A stretch of DNA of 64,000 nucleotides from Catellatospora vulcania. GTDB lineage: Bacteria; Actinomycetota; Actinomycetes; Mycobacteriales; Micromonosporaceae. The stretch spans positions 177,510-241,509 of the forward strand of contig NZ_ML769307.1 of the NCBI RefSeq assembly GCF_009720385.1. The letters are read 5' to 3'. Shown in pieces: positions 51,644 to 60,437 of the stretch. A model generated the notes under the pieces. The model worked only from the letters and a program-made list of their open reading frames with translations. It searched no databases and was not told the DNA's origin. The translations under genes were made by a program, and so were the position numbers. The number at the start of each line of letters is the position of its first letter. Within the stretch, counting starts at the first letter, position 1.

Positions 51644-52654
51644 TCAGAACCGGATGCGGGCCGCCACCGGCAGGTGGTCGCTGCCGGTGCGGGGCAGCGA
51701 CCAGACGCGGGTGACCGTGGCCGCGCGGGCCAGCACGTGGTCGATGCGGGCCAGCGGCGCCTGCGCGGGCCAGCTGAACGCGAAGTCGGACCGGTCCGAG
51801 CCCAGCCGCGAGGTGACCGGGTCCAGCCCGCGGTCGTCCAGGGTGCCGTTGAGGTCGCCCAGCAGCAGCACCCGCTGCTGCGGTTCGGCGGCCAGCGCCG
51901 CGCCCAGCTTCTCGGCGCTGCCGTCGCGCCGGGTGGAGCCGAAGCCGTCGGTCCAGCCCAGACGCAGCGACGGCAGGTGGGCCACGTACACCGCGACGTC
52001 GCCCTGCGGCAGCGCCACGGTGGCGCGCATGCCGCGGCTCCAGTCGTCCACGATGGCGCGCGGCCGGATCTCGACCACCCGCACGTCGGTGACCGGGTAT
52101 TTGGACCACAGCCCGACCGTGCCCTGCACCGCCGCGTGCGGGTAGAGCGGCGCGAGCGCGGCCGCGTACTCGGCCATGGCCTGCTCGGTGACCTCTTCCA
52201 GCGCGACGAGGTCGGGCGACACGGCCAGCAGCGCCCCGATCGTGCCCGCCGGGTCGGGGTTCTCGTCGCTGACGTTGTGCTGCACGACGGTGAGGTCGAA
52301 CGGCTCGTCGGCGTGCGGGGCCAGCACCCCGGCGAACAGGCCGAACCAGGCGGCCACGGGAAGCGGCAGGGCGATCAGGGCGAGCTTCGAGCGGCGCAGC
52401 AGCGCGAGACCGAGCAGCGGCGGGACGCCCAGGCCCAGCCAGGGCAGGAACGACTCCAGCAGGCTGCCCAGGTGCCCGAGCGTGTTCGGCACCGCGGCGT
52501 GCAGCACCAGCAGGCCCGCGACGAGCACCGACAGCGCCGCCGTCACCAGCCCCGGCGTCCGCCCGACGGGCACGCGGCCGCCGTCGCTCCGCCGGGGGAA
52601 CGGCAGCCGTCGCTCGCTCGTGGCGCCCGTAGCCGGCGCCGTCAAGGTGTCCAC
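51644..52654 (-). CDS. Membrane endonuclease/exonuclease/phosphatase-family protein
   Basis: At 336 residues the protein begins with three membrane helices (about 35-112), then an EEP domain with the family motifs TVVQHNV, LVALEEVTEQ, LLLGDLNGTLDD and SDHLPVAARI. Such membrane-anchored EEP proteins hydrolyse phosphodiesters or phosphates of unknown nature. It starts 5 bp after the sthA stop and probably shares its transcript. Confidence 0.88.
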   Translation of the reverse strand: MDTLTAPATGATSERRLPFPRRSDGGRVPVGRTPGLVTAALSVLVAGLLVLHAAVPNTLGHLGSLLESFLPWLGLGVPPLLGLALLRRSKLALIALPLPVAAWFGLFAGVLAPHADEPFDLTVVQHNVSDENPDPAGTIGALLAVSPDLVALEEVTEQAMAEYAAALAPLYPHAAVQGTVGLWSKYPVTDVRVVEIRPRAIVDDWSRGMRATVALPQGDVAVYVAHLPSLRLGWTDGFGSTRRDGSAEKLGAALAAEPQQRVLLLGDLNGTLDDRGLDPVTSRLGSDRSDFAFSWPAQAPLARIDHVLARAATVTRVWSLPRTGSDHLPVAARIRF

Positions 52655-52659
52655 CAGGT

Positions 52660-54063
52660 TCAGTCTCGCAGGTTGGCGATGTGCCTCATCTTGTTGGTCG
52701 CGTCCAGCGCCGCGACCTTGTACGACTCGGCCAGCGTGGGGTAGTTGAACACCGCCTCGACCAGGTAGTCGACCGTGCCGCCGCAGCCCATCACGGACTG
52801 CCCGATGTGGAGCAGCTCGGTCGCGCCGGTGCCGAACACGTGCACGCCGAGCAGCTTGCGGTCCTCCGGCGACACCAGGATCTTCAGCATGCCGTGCGAG
52901 TCGCCGATGATCTGGCCGCGGGCCAGCTCGCGGTAGCGGGACACGCCGACCTCGAACGGCACCCGCTGGTCGGTCAGCTCGTCCTCGGTGCGGCCCACGT
53001 AGCTGATCTCGGGGATGGTGTAGATCCCGATCGGCTGCAGCGCCGAGATCGGGCCCAGCGGCTGCCCGCAGGCATGGTGGGCGGCCAGCCGGCCCTGCTC
53101 CATCGAGGTGGCGGCCAGCGCCGGGAAGCCGATGATGTCGCCGACGGCGTAGATGTGCGGCACGGCGGTGCGGAAGTTCTCGTCCACGGTGATGCGCCCG
53201 CGTTCGTCGGCGGCCAGCCCGGCGGCCTCCAGGGCCAGGGCGTCGCCCATGCCCTGCCGCCCGGCCGAGTACATGACCGTGTCAGCGGCGATGGTCTTGC
53301 CGCTCTCCAGCACCGCGATGGCGCCCCTGGGGTGCTTCTCGACGGCGGCGACGGCCTCGCTCAACCGGAATGTCACGGCCAGTTCACGCAGGTGGTACTT
53401 CAGCGCCTCGACGACCTCCAGGTCGCAGAAGTCCAGCATGCGGCTGCGCCGTTCCACGACGGTGACCTTGGTGCCCAGGGCGGCGAACATCGAGGCGTAC
53501 TCGATGCCGATCACGCCCGCGCCGACCACCACCATCGAACGCGGCACCCGGTCGAGCTTGAGGATGCCGTCGGAGTCGATGATGGTCAGGTCGTCGAACT
53601 CGACGGTGGCCGGTCGCGCCGGACGGCTGCCCGCCGCGATGACGATGTTGTCGGCGGTGATCGAGAAGTCGCGCCCGCGCTCGCCGGTCACGTGCACGGT
53701 GTGCGGGTCGGAGAACCGGGCCGTGCCGGCGTGCAGCCGGACCCCGTTGCGGGCGAGCTGCCCGCGTACCACGTCGACCTCGCGGCTGATCACGTGTTCG
53801 GTGCGGGCGGTCAGGTCCGCGACGGTGATGTCCTCCTTGAGCCGGTAGCTCTGGCCGTAGAGCTCGCGCTGGCTCAGGCCGGTGAGGTAGACGACGGCTT
53901 CGCGCAGGGTCTTCGACGGGATGGTGCCGGTGTTGACGCTGACCCCGCCGATCATGTCGCCGCGTTCCACCATGGCCACCCGGCGGCCCAGCTTGGCGGC
54001 CGCGATGGCGGCCTTCTGGCCGCCGGGCCCGGATCCGATGACGAGGACGTCCACATCACGCAT
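52660..54063 (-). CDS. sthA: Soluble pyridine nucleotide transhydrogenase
   Basis: This 467-residue flavoprotein disulfide-reductase-fold enzyme lacks the redox-active Cys pair (VNTGTIPSK in place of CxxxxC), which identifies the energy-independent transhydrogenase SthA rather than a disulfide reductase. The FAD motif [19 protein letters not shown] and the NAD motif [19 protein letters not shown] are intact. It interconverts NADPH and NADH; with gnd next door this may be one redox-balance unit. Start ATG 54063. Confidence 0.93.
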   Translation of the reverse strand: MRDVDVLVIGSGPGGQKAAIAAAKLGRRVAMVERGDMIGGVSVNTGTIPSKTLREAVVYLTGLSQRELYGQSYRLKEDITVADLTARTEHVISREVDVVRGQLARNGVRLHAGTARFSDPHTVHVTGERGRDFSITADNIVIAAGSRPARPATVEFDDLTIIDSDGILKLDRVPRSMVVVGAGVIGIEYASMFAALGTKVTVVERRSRMLDFCDLEVVEALKYHLRELAVTFRLSEAVAAVEKHPRGAIAVLESGKTIAADTVMYSAGRQGMGDALALEAAGLAADERGRITVDENFRTAVPHIYAVGDIIGFPALAATSMEQGRLAAHHACGQPLGPISALQPIGIYTIPEISYVGRTEDELTDQRVPFEVGVSRYRELARGQIIGDSHGMLKILVSPEDRKLLGVHVFGTGATELLHIGQSVMGCGGTVDYLVEAVFNYPTLAESYKVAALDATNKMRHIANLRD

Positions 54064-54183
54064 GTCGCATACCTTGGCACGGCAACGTTAACGGCGGGCA
54101 CCCGCCGAACGGCGGTCATCGCGCGCCACCGGCGGCTACGGCAGCGGGCCACCCGAAGATCGGGAGATTGGTATGGTCGCGGC

Positions 54184-55539
54184 GTGCGCAGGAGCGTGTC
54201 GGCGGTCGTGCTCGATCAGTTCCACCACCCGACGCAGGTGATCGTCGGGGGGTTCGCGGCAGCTGCTCTCGTCGGCACGGGGCTGCTGTCGCTGCCGATC
54301 GCCACCGAGTCCGGCGAGCCCGCCCGGTTCCTCGACGCGCTGTTCACGGCGACCTCGGCGGTCTGCCTGACCGGCCTGATCCTGGTCGACAGCGAGACCC
54401 ACTGGTCCGTGGCCGGTGAGCTCATCATCATGGCGCTGATCCAGGCCGGCGGGCTGGGCATCATGACCATGGCGACCCTGTTCGCGGTCGCGCTGTCGGG
54501 CCGGATGGGCCTGCGGGCCCGGATGCTCGTGCAGGCCGAGACCAGAGCGCTGCAGATGACCGACCTGCGCCGGGTGGTCCGCAACGTGGTGCTGCTCAGC
54601 CTGGGCGTGGAGGCGATCCTCGCGGTGCTGCTCGCGGGCCGGTTCATGCTGGCCTACGGGGAGTCGTTCGGGCGGTCGGTTTACCTGGGCGTGTTCCATT
54701 CGATCTCGGCGTTCAACAACGCGGGGTTCGCACTGTGGCCCGACAGCGTGGTCCGGTTCAACACCGACCCGTGGATCTGCCTGACGCTCGCCGTGGGCGT
54801 CATCGTCGGCGGGCTGGGCTTCCCGGTGCTGTTCGAGCTGCGCCACTCCTGGCGCCGGCCGAGCCGCTGGTCGGTGCTGACCCGGCTCACCCTCACCCTC
54901 AGCGCGGTGCTGCTGGTCGGGGGCACGGTCCTGCTGCTGGCCACCGAAGGCCGCAACCCGAGCACGCTGGGCGACATGTCGGGTGCGGACCAGCTGCTCA
55001 ACGCGTTCTTCGGCGCGGTGATGCCGCGCAGCGGCGGATTCAACTCGATCGACATCGCGGCGATGTACCCGTCGAGCTGGCTCGCGTACGACGTGCTCAT
55101 GTTCATCGGCGGCGGCAGCGCGGGCACCGCCGGCGGCATCAAGGTCACCACGTTCGGGCTGCTGGCCTACGTGATCTGGGCGGAGCTGCGCGGGGAGCCG
55201 TCGGTCAACGTCGGCCGCCGCCGGATCCCCGAGCAGCTGCACCGGCAGGCGCTCACCATCGCGCTGGTCGGCGTCGGCATCGTGGCGGGCTCGACGTACC
55301 TGCTGCTGGTGCTCAACCCGCACCCCTTGGACCAGGTGCTGTTCGAGGTCATCTCGGCGTTCGCGACCGTCGGGGTGTCCACCGGCATCACCGCCGAGCT
55401 CGACGCGGCCAGCCACGGCCTGCTCGCGATCCTGATGTTCGTGGGCCGGGTCGGGCCGCTGACCCTGGGCACCGCGCTGGCGCTGCGCGCCAGGACCCGC
55501 CACTACGAGCTTCCCGAGGAGCGTCCCCTTGTCGGCTGA
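54184..55539 (+). CDS. ktrB: KtrB/TrkH-type potassium channel subunit
   Basis: This 451-residue membrane protein has the four-fold M-P-M repeat of Trk/Ktr/HKT channels. Filter segments are TSAVCLTGL, SAFNNAGFA, MPRSGGFNSI and SAFATVGVSTG. It forms the pore for K+ uptake; length and partner size indicate the Ktr rather than the Trk type. GTG 54184 is chosen for the cytosolic basic N-terminus; its ribosome site is weak. The gene overlaps ktrA, with a TTG start inside its end. Confidence 0.92.
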   Translation: MRRSVSAVVLDQFHHPTQVIVGGFAAAALVGTGLLSLPIATESGEPARFLDALFTATSAVCLTGLILVDSETHWSVAGELIIMALIQAGGLGIMTMATLFAVALSGRMGLRARMLVQAETRALQMTDLRRVVRNVVLLSLGVEAILAVLLAGRFMLAYGESFGRSVYLGVFHSISAFNNAGFALWPDSVVRFNTDPWICLTLAVGVIVGGLGFPVLFELRHSWRRPSRWSVLTRLTLTLSAVLLVGGTVLLLATEGRNPSTLGDMSGADQLLNAFFGAVMPRSGGFNSIDIAAMYPSSWLAYDVLMFIGGGSAGTAGGIKVTTFGLLAYVIWAELRGEPSVNVGRRRIPEQLHRQALTIALVGVGIVAGSTYLLLVLNPHPLDQVLFEVISAFATVGVSTGITAELDAASHGLLAILMFVGRVGPLTLGTALALRARTRHYELPEERPLVG

Positions 55540-56194
55540 GAACGGCAACGACCCGGTCGTCGTCATCGGACTGGGCAGGTTCGGCAGCTCGCTGGCCCTG
55601 GAGCTGATGCGTCGCGGCACCGAGGTGCTGGCCATCGACCACCGGCCCAAGGTCGTGCAGAGCCTGGCGGGGGAGCTCACCCACGTGGTGACCGCCGACG
55701 CCACCGACCTGGAGGCGCTGCGCCAGCTCGGCGTCGCCGAGTTCGGCCGGGCGGTGGTGGCCATCGGCTCCGACCTGGAGGCCAGCATCCTGGCCACGTC
55801 GCTGCTGGTGGAACTGGAGGTCGCCGACATCTGGGCGAAGGCGGTCAGCCGCCAGCACGGCCGCATCCTGGAGCGCATCGGGGCGGGCCACATCGTGCTG
55901 CCCGAGCACGACATGGGCGAGCGGGTGGCGCACCTGGTGTCGGGCCGGATGCTCGACTACATGGAGATCGACTCGAACTTCGCGCTGGTCAAGACCCGGC
56001 CCCCGCACGAGTACGTGGGCGTGCCGCTGGGCGAGACCCGGCTGCGGCGCAAGCACGGCGTCACCATCGTCTGCGTGAAGACGCCCGGCAACGAGTTCAC
56101 CTACGCCGACGCGACGACCGTGCTGCAGTACGGCGACATCATCGTGGTCGCCGGGCCGGTGGACCGGGTGGAGCGCTTCGCCGAACTGCCCTGA
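55529..56194 (+). CDS. ktrA: KtrA-type RCK regulatory subunit
   Basis: The 221-residue RCK protein has an N-terminal Rossmann domain (VVVIGLGRFGSSLALELMRRGTEVLAID) and a C-terminal RCK-C half. Octameric KtrA gates KtrB in response to ATP/ADP and c-di-AMP. TTG 55529 is the start, supported by GAGGAG 8 bp upstream, and overlaps the ktrB stop by 11 bp, ensuring coupled synthesis. Confidence 0.93.
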   Translation: MSAENGNDPVVVIGLGRFGSSLALELMRRGTEVLAIDHRPKVVQSLAGELTHVVTADATDLEALRQLGVAEFGRAVVAIGSDLEASILATSLLVELEVADIWAKAVSRQHGRILERIGAGHIVLPEHDMGERVAHLVSGRMLDYMEIDSNFALVKTRPPHEYVGVPLGETRLRRKHGVTIVCVKTPGNEFTYADATTVLQYGDIIVVAGPVDRVERFAELP

Positions 56195-56240
56195 GCGCCG
56201 CACCGCGTTTTGATCATTCGGGGACCGGGAACGGAGGAGG

Positions 56241-56291
56241 ATGAAGAAAGCGGGCGCCGGTGCCCGCTCGGTCCCGGGAGGCAGCCCATGA
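56241..56291 (+). CDS. Possible 16-codon leader ORF coupled to APC permease
   Basis: ATG 56241, preceded by GGAGGAGG at very short spacing, opens a 16-codon frame (MKKAGAGARSVPGGSP). Its TGA overlaps the ATG of the permease gene (ATGA). A 7-bp outer (GGGACCG) and a 6-bp inner (GCGGGC) inverted repeat fold the region so that the permease's GGGAGG site lies just outside the stem. Translation of the mini-ORF could open or block that site. Coding status is uncertain. Confidence 0.35.
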   Translation: MKKAGAGARSVPGGSP

Positions 56292-57682
56292 CCGCCGACG
56301 TCTCGGCCCCAGCACCGCAGCCGCAGCGCGACGACCCGCACGAGCTGCGCCGGGTGATCACCCGGCCGATGCTGATCTTCTTCATCCTGGGCGACATCCT
56401 CGGGGCCGGCATCTACTCGCTGACCGGTCAAGTCGGCGCGGAGGTAGGCGGGGCGATCTGGGCGTCGTTCCTGGTCGCGTTCGTGCTCGCGTTCCTGACC
56501 GCGTTCGCGTACATGGAGCTGGTCACGAAATACCCGCAGGCCGCCGGCGGCGCGCTGTACTGCGACCGGGCGTACCAGATCAAGTTCTTGAGCTTCCTGG
56601 TCACCTTCGCGATCATGGCGTCCGGCGTGACCTCGGCGAGCTTCGCCGCCACCCGGGTCGGCGGGCGCTACTTCAGCGGCCTGACCGGGGTGGAAAACCC
56701 GCCCACGATTCTCATCGGCACGCTGGCGATCCTGCTGGTCGCGGCGGTGAACTTCTGGGGCGTGTCCGAGTCCATCAAGGTCAACATTGTGATCACCTGC
56801 ATCGAGCTGGCCGGGCTGCTGTTCGTCATCGGCGTCGGGGCCAGCGTGCTGGCCAAGGGCTCCGGCGACCCGGCCGCCGCCTTCACCTTCTCCGGGCAGG
56901 GCTTCGGCGTCGTCACCGGCATCATGGCCGGTGCCGCCACCGCCTTCTACGCCTTCCTGGGCTTCGAGGACTCGGTGAACCTCGCTGAGGAGACGAAGGA
57001 GCCGTCACGCGACTTCCCGCCCGCCATGATCACCGGACTGCTCGGCGCCGTCGTCGTCTACCTGCTCGTCGCCTTCACCGCGGCCATGGTGGTGCCGCTG
57101 GACGTGCTCACCACCTCCAGCGGGCCGCTGCTGGAAGTAGTCAAGATCGGCGCGCCCGACCTGCCCGTCTCGGAGATCTTCTCCGCCGTGTCGATGGTCG
57201 CCGTCTCCAACACCATGCTGATCAACATGCTGATGGCGTCCCGCCTGCTCTACGGCATGGCCCGGCGCGACGTGCTGCCGCGACCCTTCGCGGTGCTGTC
57301 GGTCAAACGCACCCCGTGGATCGCAATCGCGTTCACCACCGCGCTGTCGATCCTGCTCATGGCTACCGTCAACGACCTGACCGACCTGTCCGACACCACC
57401 GTGCTGCTGCTGACCGCCGTGTTCCTGCTGGTCAACATCGCCGCCCTGGTGCTGCGCCGCGACCAGGTCCAGCACCGGCACTTCCGCGCCCCCACCGTCA
57501 TCCCCGTCCTCGGCGCGATCGTGTCCGCGGTGTTCCTGCTGCCCTTCGTCCGCGAGGCCGGCATCTACCTGCTCGCGTTCTGGCTGCTGCTCGGCGGCGT
57601 CGCCCTGTGGGCGGTGAACCGCCTGGTCACCCGGCGCATGCCGCCCCGCGACGGCTCAGCCGCCGCCCCGCCGTCGAGGTGA
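56288..57682 (+). CDS. APC-family amino acid permease
   Basis: This 464-residue protein has 12 predicted helices. The first conserved segment, FFILGDILGAGIYSLTGQVG, holds the substrate-site Gly-rich break, and GFEDSVNLAEETKEPSRDFP follows in helix 6 and its loop. The basic N-terminal segment (RRVITRP) starts the membrane part. It imports or exchanges amino acids or amines; the substrate is unknown. GGGAGG lies 7 bp upstream. It may share the transcript with ktrBA, whose last stop is about 95 bp before. Confidence 0.9.
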   Translation: MTADVSAPAPQPQRDDPHELRRVITRPMLIFFILGDILGAGIYSLTGQVGAEVGGAIWASFLVAFVLAFLTAFAYMELVTKYPQAAGGALYCDRAYQIKFLSFLVTFAIMASGVTSASFAATRVGGRYFSGLTGVENPPTILIGTLAILLVAAVNFWGVSESIKVNIVITCIELAGLLFVIGVGASVLAKGSGDPAAAFTFSGQGFGVVTGIMAGAATAFYAFLGFEDSVNLAEETKEPSRDFPPAMITGLLGAVVVYLLVAFTAAMVVPLDVLTTSSGPLLEVVKIGAPDLPVSEIFSAVSMVAVSNTMLINMLMASRLLYGMARRDVLPRPFAVLSVKRTPWIAIAFTTALSILLMATVNDLTDLSDTTVLLLTAVFLLVNIAALVLRRDQVQHRHFRAPTVIPVLGAIVSAVFLLPFVREAGIYLLAFWLLLGGVALWAVNRLVTRRMPPRDGSAAAPPSR

Positions 57683-57808
57683 CCCTCCGCCAACCGACGG
57701 TTGCGCAAGTTTTCCTCAAGGCTGCCGCAGGGATGTTCCGCGCGGGCGCGTGCGCCCGTCACTGTGGGTACACCATCCGCACCACGACGTCGACGACGGG
57801 AGCTCACC

Positions 57809-58468
57809 ATGCGGTCCACCCTCGAGCTGCTGCCCGCCGCCGCGGTGGGCGAGCCGGTCGCCCGGCTCGACCGCTCCCGGCTGACGGACGCGTTCGAGCT
57901 GGCCTGTCTGGTGCGGGCGACGTCGCTGACGCCCGACGGGGGAGTGCGGGTGGGTCATCCCCGCCGCCCGGCCACACCGGCCGGGACGGTCGAGTTCAGC
58001 GCCGAGCACGCCGCCCGCCGGATGGGGCAGCTGATGCGGGCACTGGAGCTGCCGTACACGCACCAGACCGCCGAGGCGGGTCTGCGCCGCCGCTACCTGC
58101 TGCACCGGGTCAGCGTGCCCGGCGAGCACCACGCCGCATACCTGGAGATCAGCGACGGAGCCTGGCGGCAGGGCCGGGCGGCCGTGCTGAGCACGGCGTT
58201 CGTCGGCGGTTCGGCTCCCGCGCACGCCGACCGGCTGCGGCTGGCCGGTTCCGCCTGGCGCGGCGTGCTCCTGGCCGCCGGCCGCCACATGCGCAAACAC
58301 ATCCTGGGCGTACGCGTCACCGACCAGGACCTCGCCGCGATCCTGGTCCGGGGCGCACACCTGCTCGGGGCACAGGCCACCCTCGCCCGCCAGGCCGGCA
58401 GCCTGCTCGTCAGCGTCCCCGCCGGCACCGCGCACCGCGTCCTGCACGGTGCAGGGATCCCGCACTGA
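57809..58468 (+). CDS. WhiA-like LAGLIDADG-type protein lacking the C-terminal HTH
   Basis: This 219-residue protein follows the order of the first two thirds of the sporulation regulator WhiA. An ELACLVRATSL-like start and a strand-rich half (about 28-100, with RRRYLLHRV) precede the repeat AGSAWRGVLLAAGRHMRKHI LGVRVTDQDLAAILVRGAHLLG (about 147-187), with SAWRG at 148-152. WhiA normally continues with a DNA-binding HTH, which is absent here because the protein ends at 219. It could be a paralogue that binds DNA weakly, modulates WhiA, or serves another role. GGGAGC precedes ATG 57809. The match is by motif and order, not alignment. Confidence 0.6.
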   Translation: MRSTLELLPAAAVGEPVARLDRSRLTDAFELACLVRATSLTPDGGVRVGHPRRPATPAGTVEFSAEHAARRMGQLMRALELPYTHQTAEAGLRRRYLLHRVSVPGEHHAAYLEISDGAWRQGRAAVLSTAFVGGSAPAHADRLRLAGSAWRGVLLAAGRHMRKHILGVRVTDQDLAAILVRGAHLLGAQATLARQAGSLLVSVPAGTAHRVLHGAGIPH

Positions 58469-58543
58469 CGGTGGTCGCGCTTTCGTGAACGGCGCAACTG
58501 GGCGGGCTGGCCTCTGCGGCACCTATGGCTCAGACTGCTGCCT

Positions 58544-58996
58544 GTGGAGATCATCCCTGGCGTCGGCGTCGAACCTGCCAAGATCGGTGACCGCCGGGAG
58601 GCGGTCGAGCAACGGCTCGGCCCGCCGGTTCATCAGGACCTGAGCCGCCATGCCGTCTACGCGTCGGACCCGATGCTATCCGTCACCTACGACCTCGACG
58701 GCATCGTGGAACTCGTCGACGCCGCCTACAGCGGTCACCACGGCGGCGAGGAGCTGTTCCTTCGCGGCGTGCAACTGACCTATCGGTTCATGGACGACGT
58801 GGTCGCCGACCTTGCGGCGATGGGGCTGATCGGCGTCCCGTACGACATCGGGGTCGACTACGAGGCGGACGGCTTCGCCGTCTACTCCAACTCGTCGCTG
58901 TCGGCACAAGAACTGGACCCCGACGCCGATGTCAATGATGAGCGCCGGATCGTCGAGGGCGTGTCGATCGCACCCCGCGCCAACCTGGAGCGGTGA
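58544..58996 (+). CDS. Hypothetical protein
   Basis: The predicted 150-residue acidic, mixed alpha/beta protein has the N-terminal MEIIPGVGVEPAKIGDRREAVEQRLGPPV turn motif seen in small immunity-like or regulatory proteins of actinobacteria, but no named family is certain. GTG 58544 has a weak site. It stands alone, flanked by the WhiA-like gene upstream and an internally deleted APH gene on the other strand. Confidence 0.65.
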   Translation: MEIIPGVGVEPAKIGDRREAVEQRLGPPVHQDLSRHAVYASDPMLSVTYDLDGIVELVDAAYSGHHGGEELFLRGVQLTYRFMDDVVADLAAMGLIGVPYDIGVDYEADGFAVYSNSSLSAQELDPDADVNDERRIVEGVSIAPRANLER

Positions 58997-59036
58997 CCAC
59001 CGGGCCGCGCATCGTGCGGATCGACGACCGGTGCGA

Positions 59037-59594
59037 TCAGCACGGACCGACACCCAGTGTGCCGAGCCGTGCGGTCAGGTCGTCGGTCCACTCAGCGGGC
59101 ATACGGCCGTCCGGCAGCGGGACACCTGCCGCACACCGCCATAGCGCGTCGCTCAGCACGCTGCGCACGTGCCACGCCATCACCCGCGCGAGGTCGACCT
59201 CGCGGCCCGACTCGCGCTCGTAGTGCGCAGCGGTCGCGCGCAGCAGCTCGACGCCCGAGCCGATGCCCGGTAGCAGCCGCAGGTCGTACTCGGGCTGGGC
59301 CCACCCGGCGGTCTCGAAGTCGACCACCAGTCGTAGGTCACCGCCGGACCACACCTGATTGTCACCGTGCAGGTCGCTGTGGCAGAGCACCGGCACCACC
59401 CGCCGAGCGGCCGGCTCGGACCACGCGAACTTCACGACGTACGCGTCGCCCAGCAACGCGCTCGACGCCTGCCACAGCGGCTCGTCCCGGCCATCGACCT
59501 CGCGGAGCGACAACGGCAGGCCGTGGGTGTCGAGGCCGGCCGCGCGCACCGCTTCACGCACCGCGGCCGGCGAAGGTTCGGGCAACCAGCGCAT
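59037..59594 (-). pseudogene. Aminoglycoside phosphotransferase-like gene with internal deletion
   Basis: The 185-residue frame keeps the APH N-lobe start (MRWLPEPSPAAVREAV ... AYVVKFAWSEPAARR) and jumps straight to the catalytic loop CHSDLHGDNQVW and VVDFETAGWAQPEYDL. APH proteins are usually 260-290 residues and have about 90 residues between these parts, including the hinge and the alpha helices of the core. The deletion is in frame. Without the core helices the fold should not form. Start ATG 59594 or 59603. Confidence 0.65.
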
Positions 59595-59692
59595 GACGGC
59601 CATCAGACCACACCGACCACTGGATGCCGTCAGGGTCGCCGGGCAGGCCCGGTCGTTCATCAGCTCGTGCGGGCGGTGTTAGCTTCGCCGGC

Positions 59693-60322
59693 ATGACTGA
59701 GCAGATCACGGCCGGGCAGTTCCACGCGGGCGCCGATGTCGAGGACTGGCGCTGCCTGTACCACCTGGTCTCGGCCCATTTCCGGACCGGCTCGCTGGCT
59801 GAGGGCATCGCGCTCGTCGACGAGATCGGCCGGCTCGCCGACGGCGCCGAGCAGCAGTACCTCAACGTCGACCTGCGTCACACCGGCGTGACGGTGAGCC
59901 TGAAGGTAAGAGACGTCGCCCTGGCCCGGCGGATCTCGGCAGCCGCCAGGCGACTGGGCATCCCGGCCGACCCGACCGCCGTGCAGCTCGTCAACGTCAC
60001 CCTCGACGCGCTCGTCGACGCGGACGTGCTGCCGTTCTGGCGCGCGCTGCTCGGTTACCGCCAGATCGGTGACGACTACCTGTCCGACCCGGCCGGCCGC
60101 GGCCCCGGCTTCGGGCTGCAGCAGCTGAATGCCCCACGCCCCCAGCGCAACCGCATGCACCTCGATGTCGCCGTTCCCCATGATCAGGCCGAGGCCCGCA
60201 TCGCCGCCGCCCTGGCTGCGGGCGGACGCCTGGTGTCGGACGCGCACGCCCCGAAGTGGTGGGTCCTGGCCGACGCCGAGGGCAATGAGGCATGCGTCGC
60301 CACCTGGGTCGGCCGCGAATAG
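59693..60322 (+). CDS. Fusion of pterin dehydratase-like and VOC domains
   Basis: This 209-residue protein starts with a pterin-4a-carbinolamine-dehydratase-like domain (about 1-100, GVTVSLKVRDVALARRISAAARRLGI), with the RHTGVTV turn. A glyoxalase/VOC domain follows (about 105-209, VTLDALVDADVLPFWRALLGYRQIGDDYL ... NRMHLDVAVPHDQAEARIAAALAAGG). This pairing is frequent in actinobacteria, but the reaction is unknown. ATG 59693 is chosen from the domain boundary. Confidence 0.8.
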   Translation: MTEQITAGQFHAGADVEDWRCLYHLVSAHFRTGSLAEGIALVDEIGRLADGAEQQYLNVDLRHTGVTVSLKVRDVALARRISAAARRLGIPADPTAVQLVNVTLDALVDADVLPFWRALLGYRQIGDDYLSDPAGRGPGFGLQQLNAPRPQRNRMHLDVAVPHDQAEARIAAALAAGGRLVSDAHAPKWWVLADAEGNEACVATWVGRE

Positions 60323-60437
60323 GGTCCGCGGGTCGGGTCATCCATCACTTGCTCGCGGCGGCGGCCACCACCGGCGACCCTCCGGCGTGGTCCGAATTCG
60401 ATTGACGGGATCGTCGAGCGGGTTCTACGGTCGCGCG

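Noticed and set aside
50048-54183. Long plus-strand frames opposite gnd, the EEP gene and sthA
   Set aside because: They are shadows; only the part from 54184 is real (KtrB), and the sthA-side extension is not.
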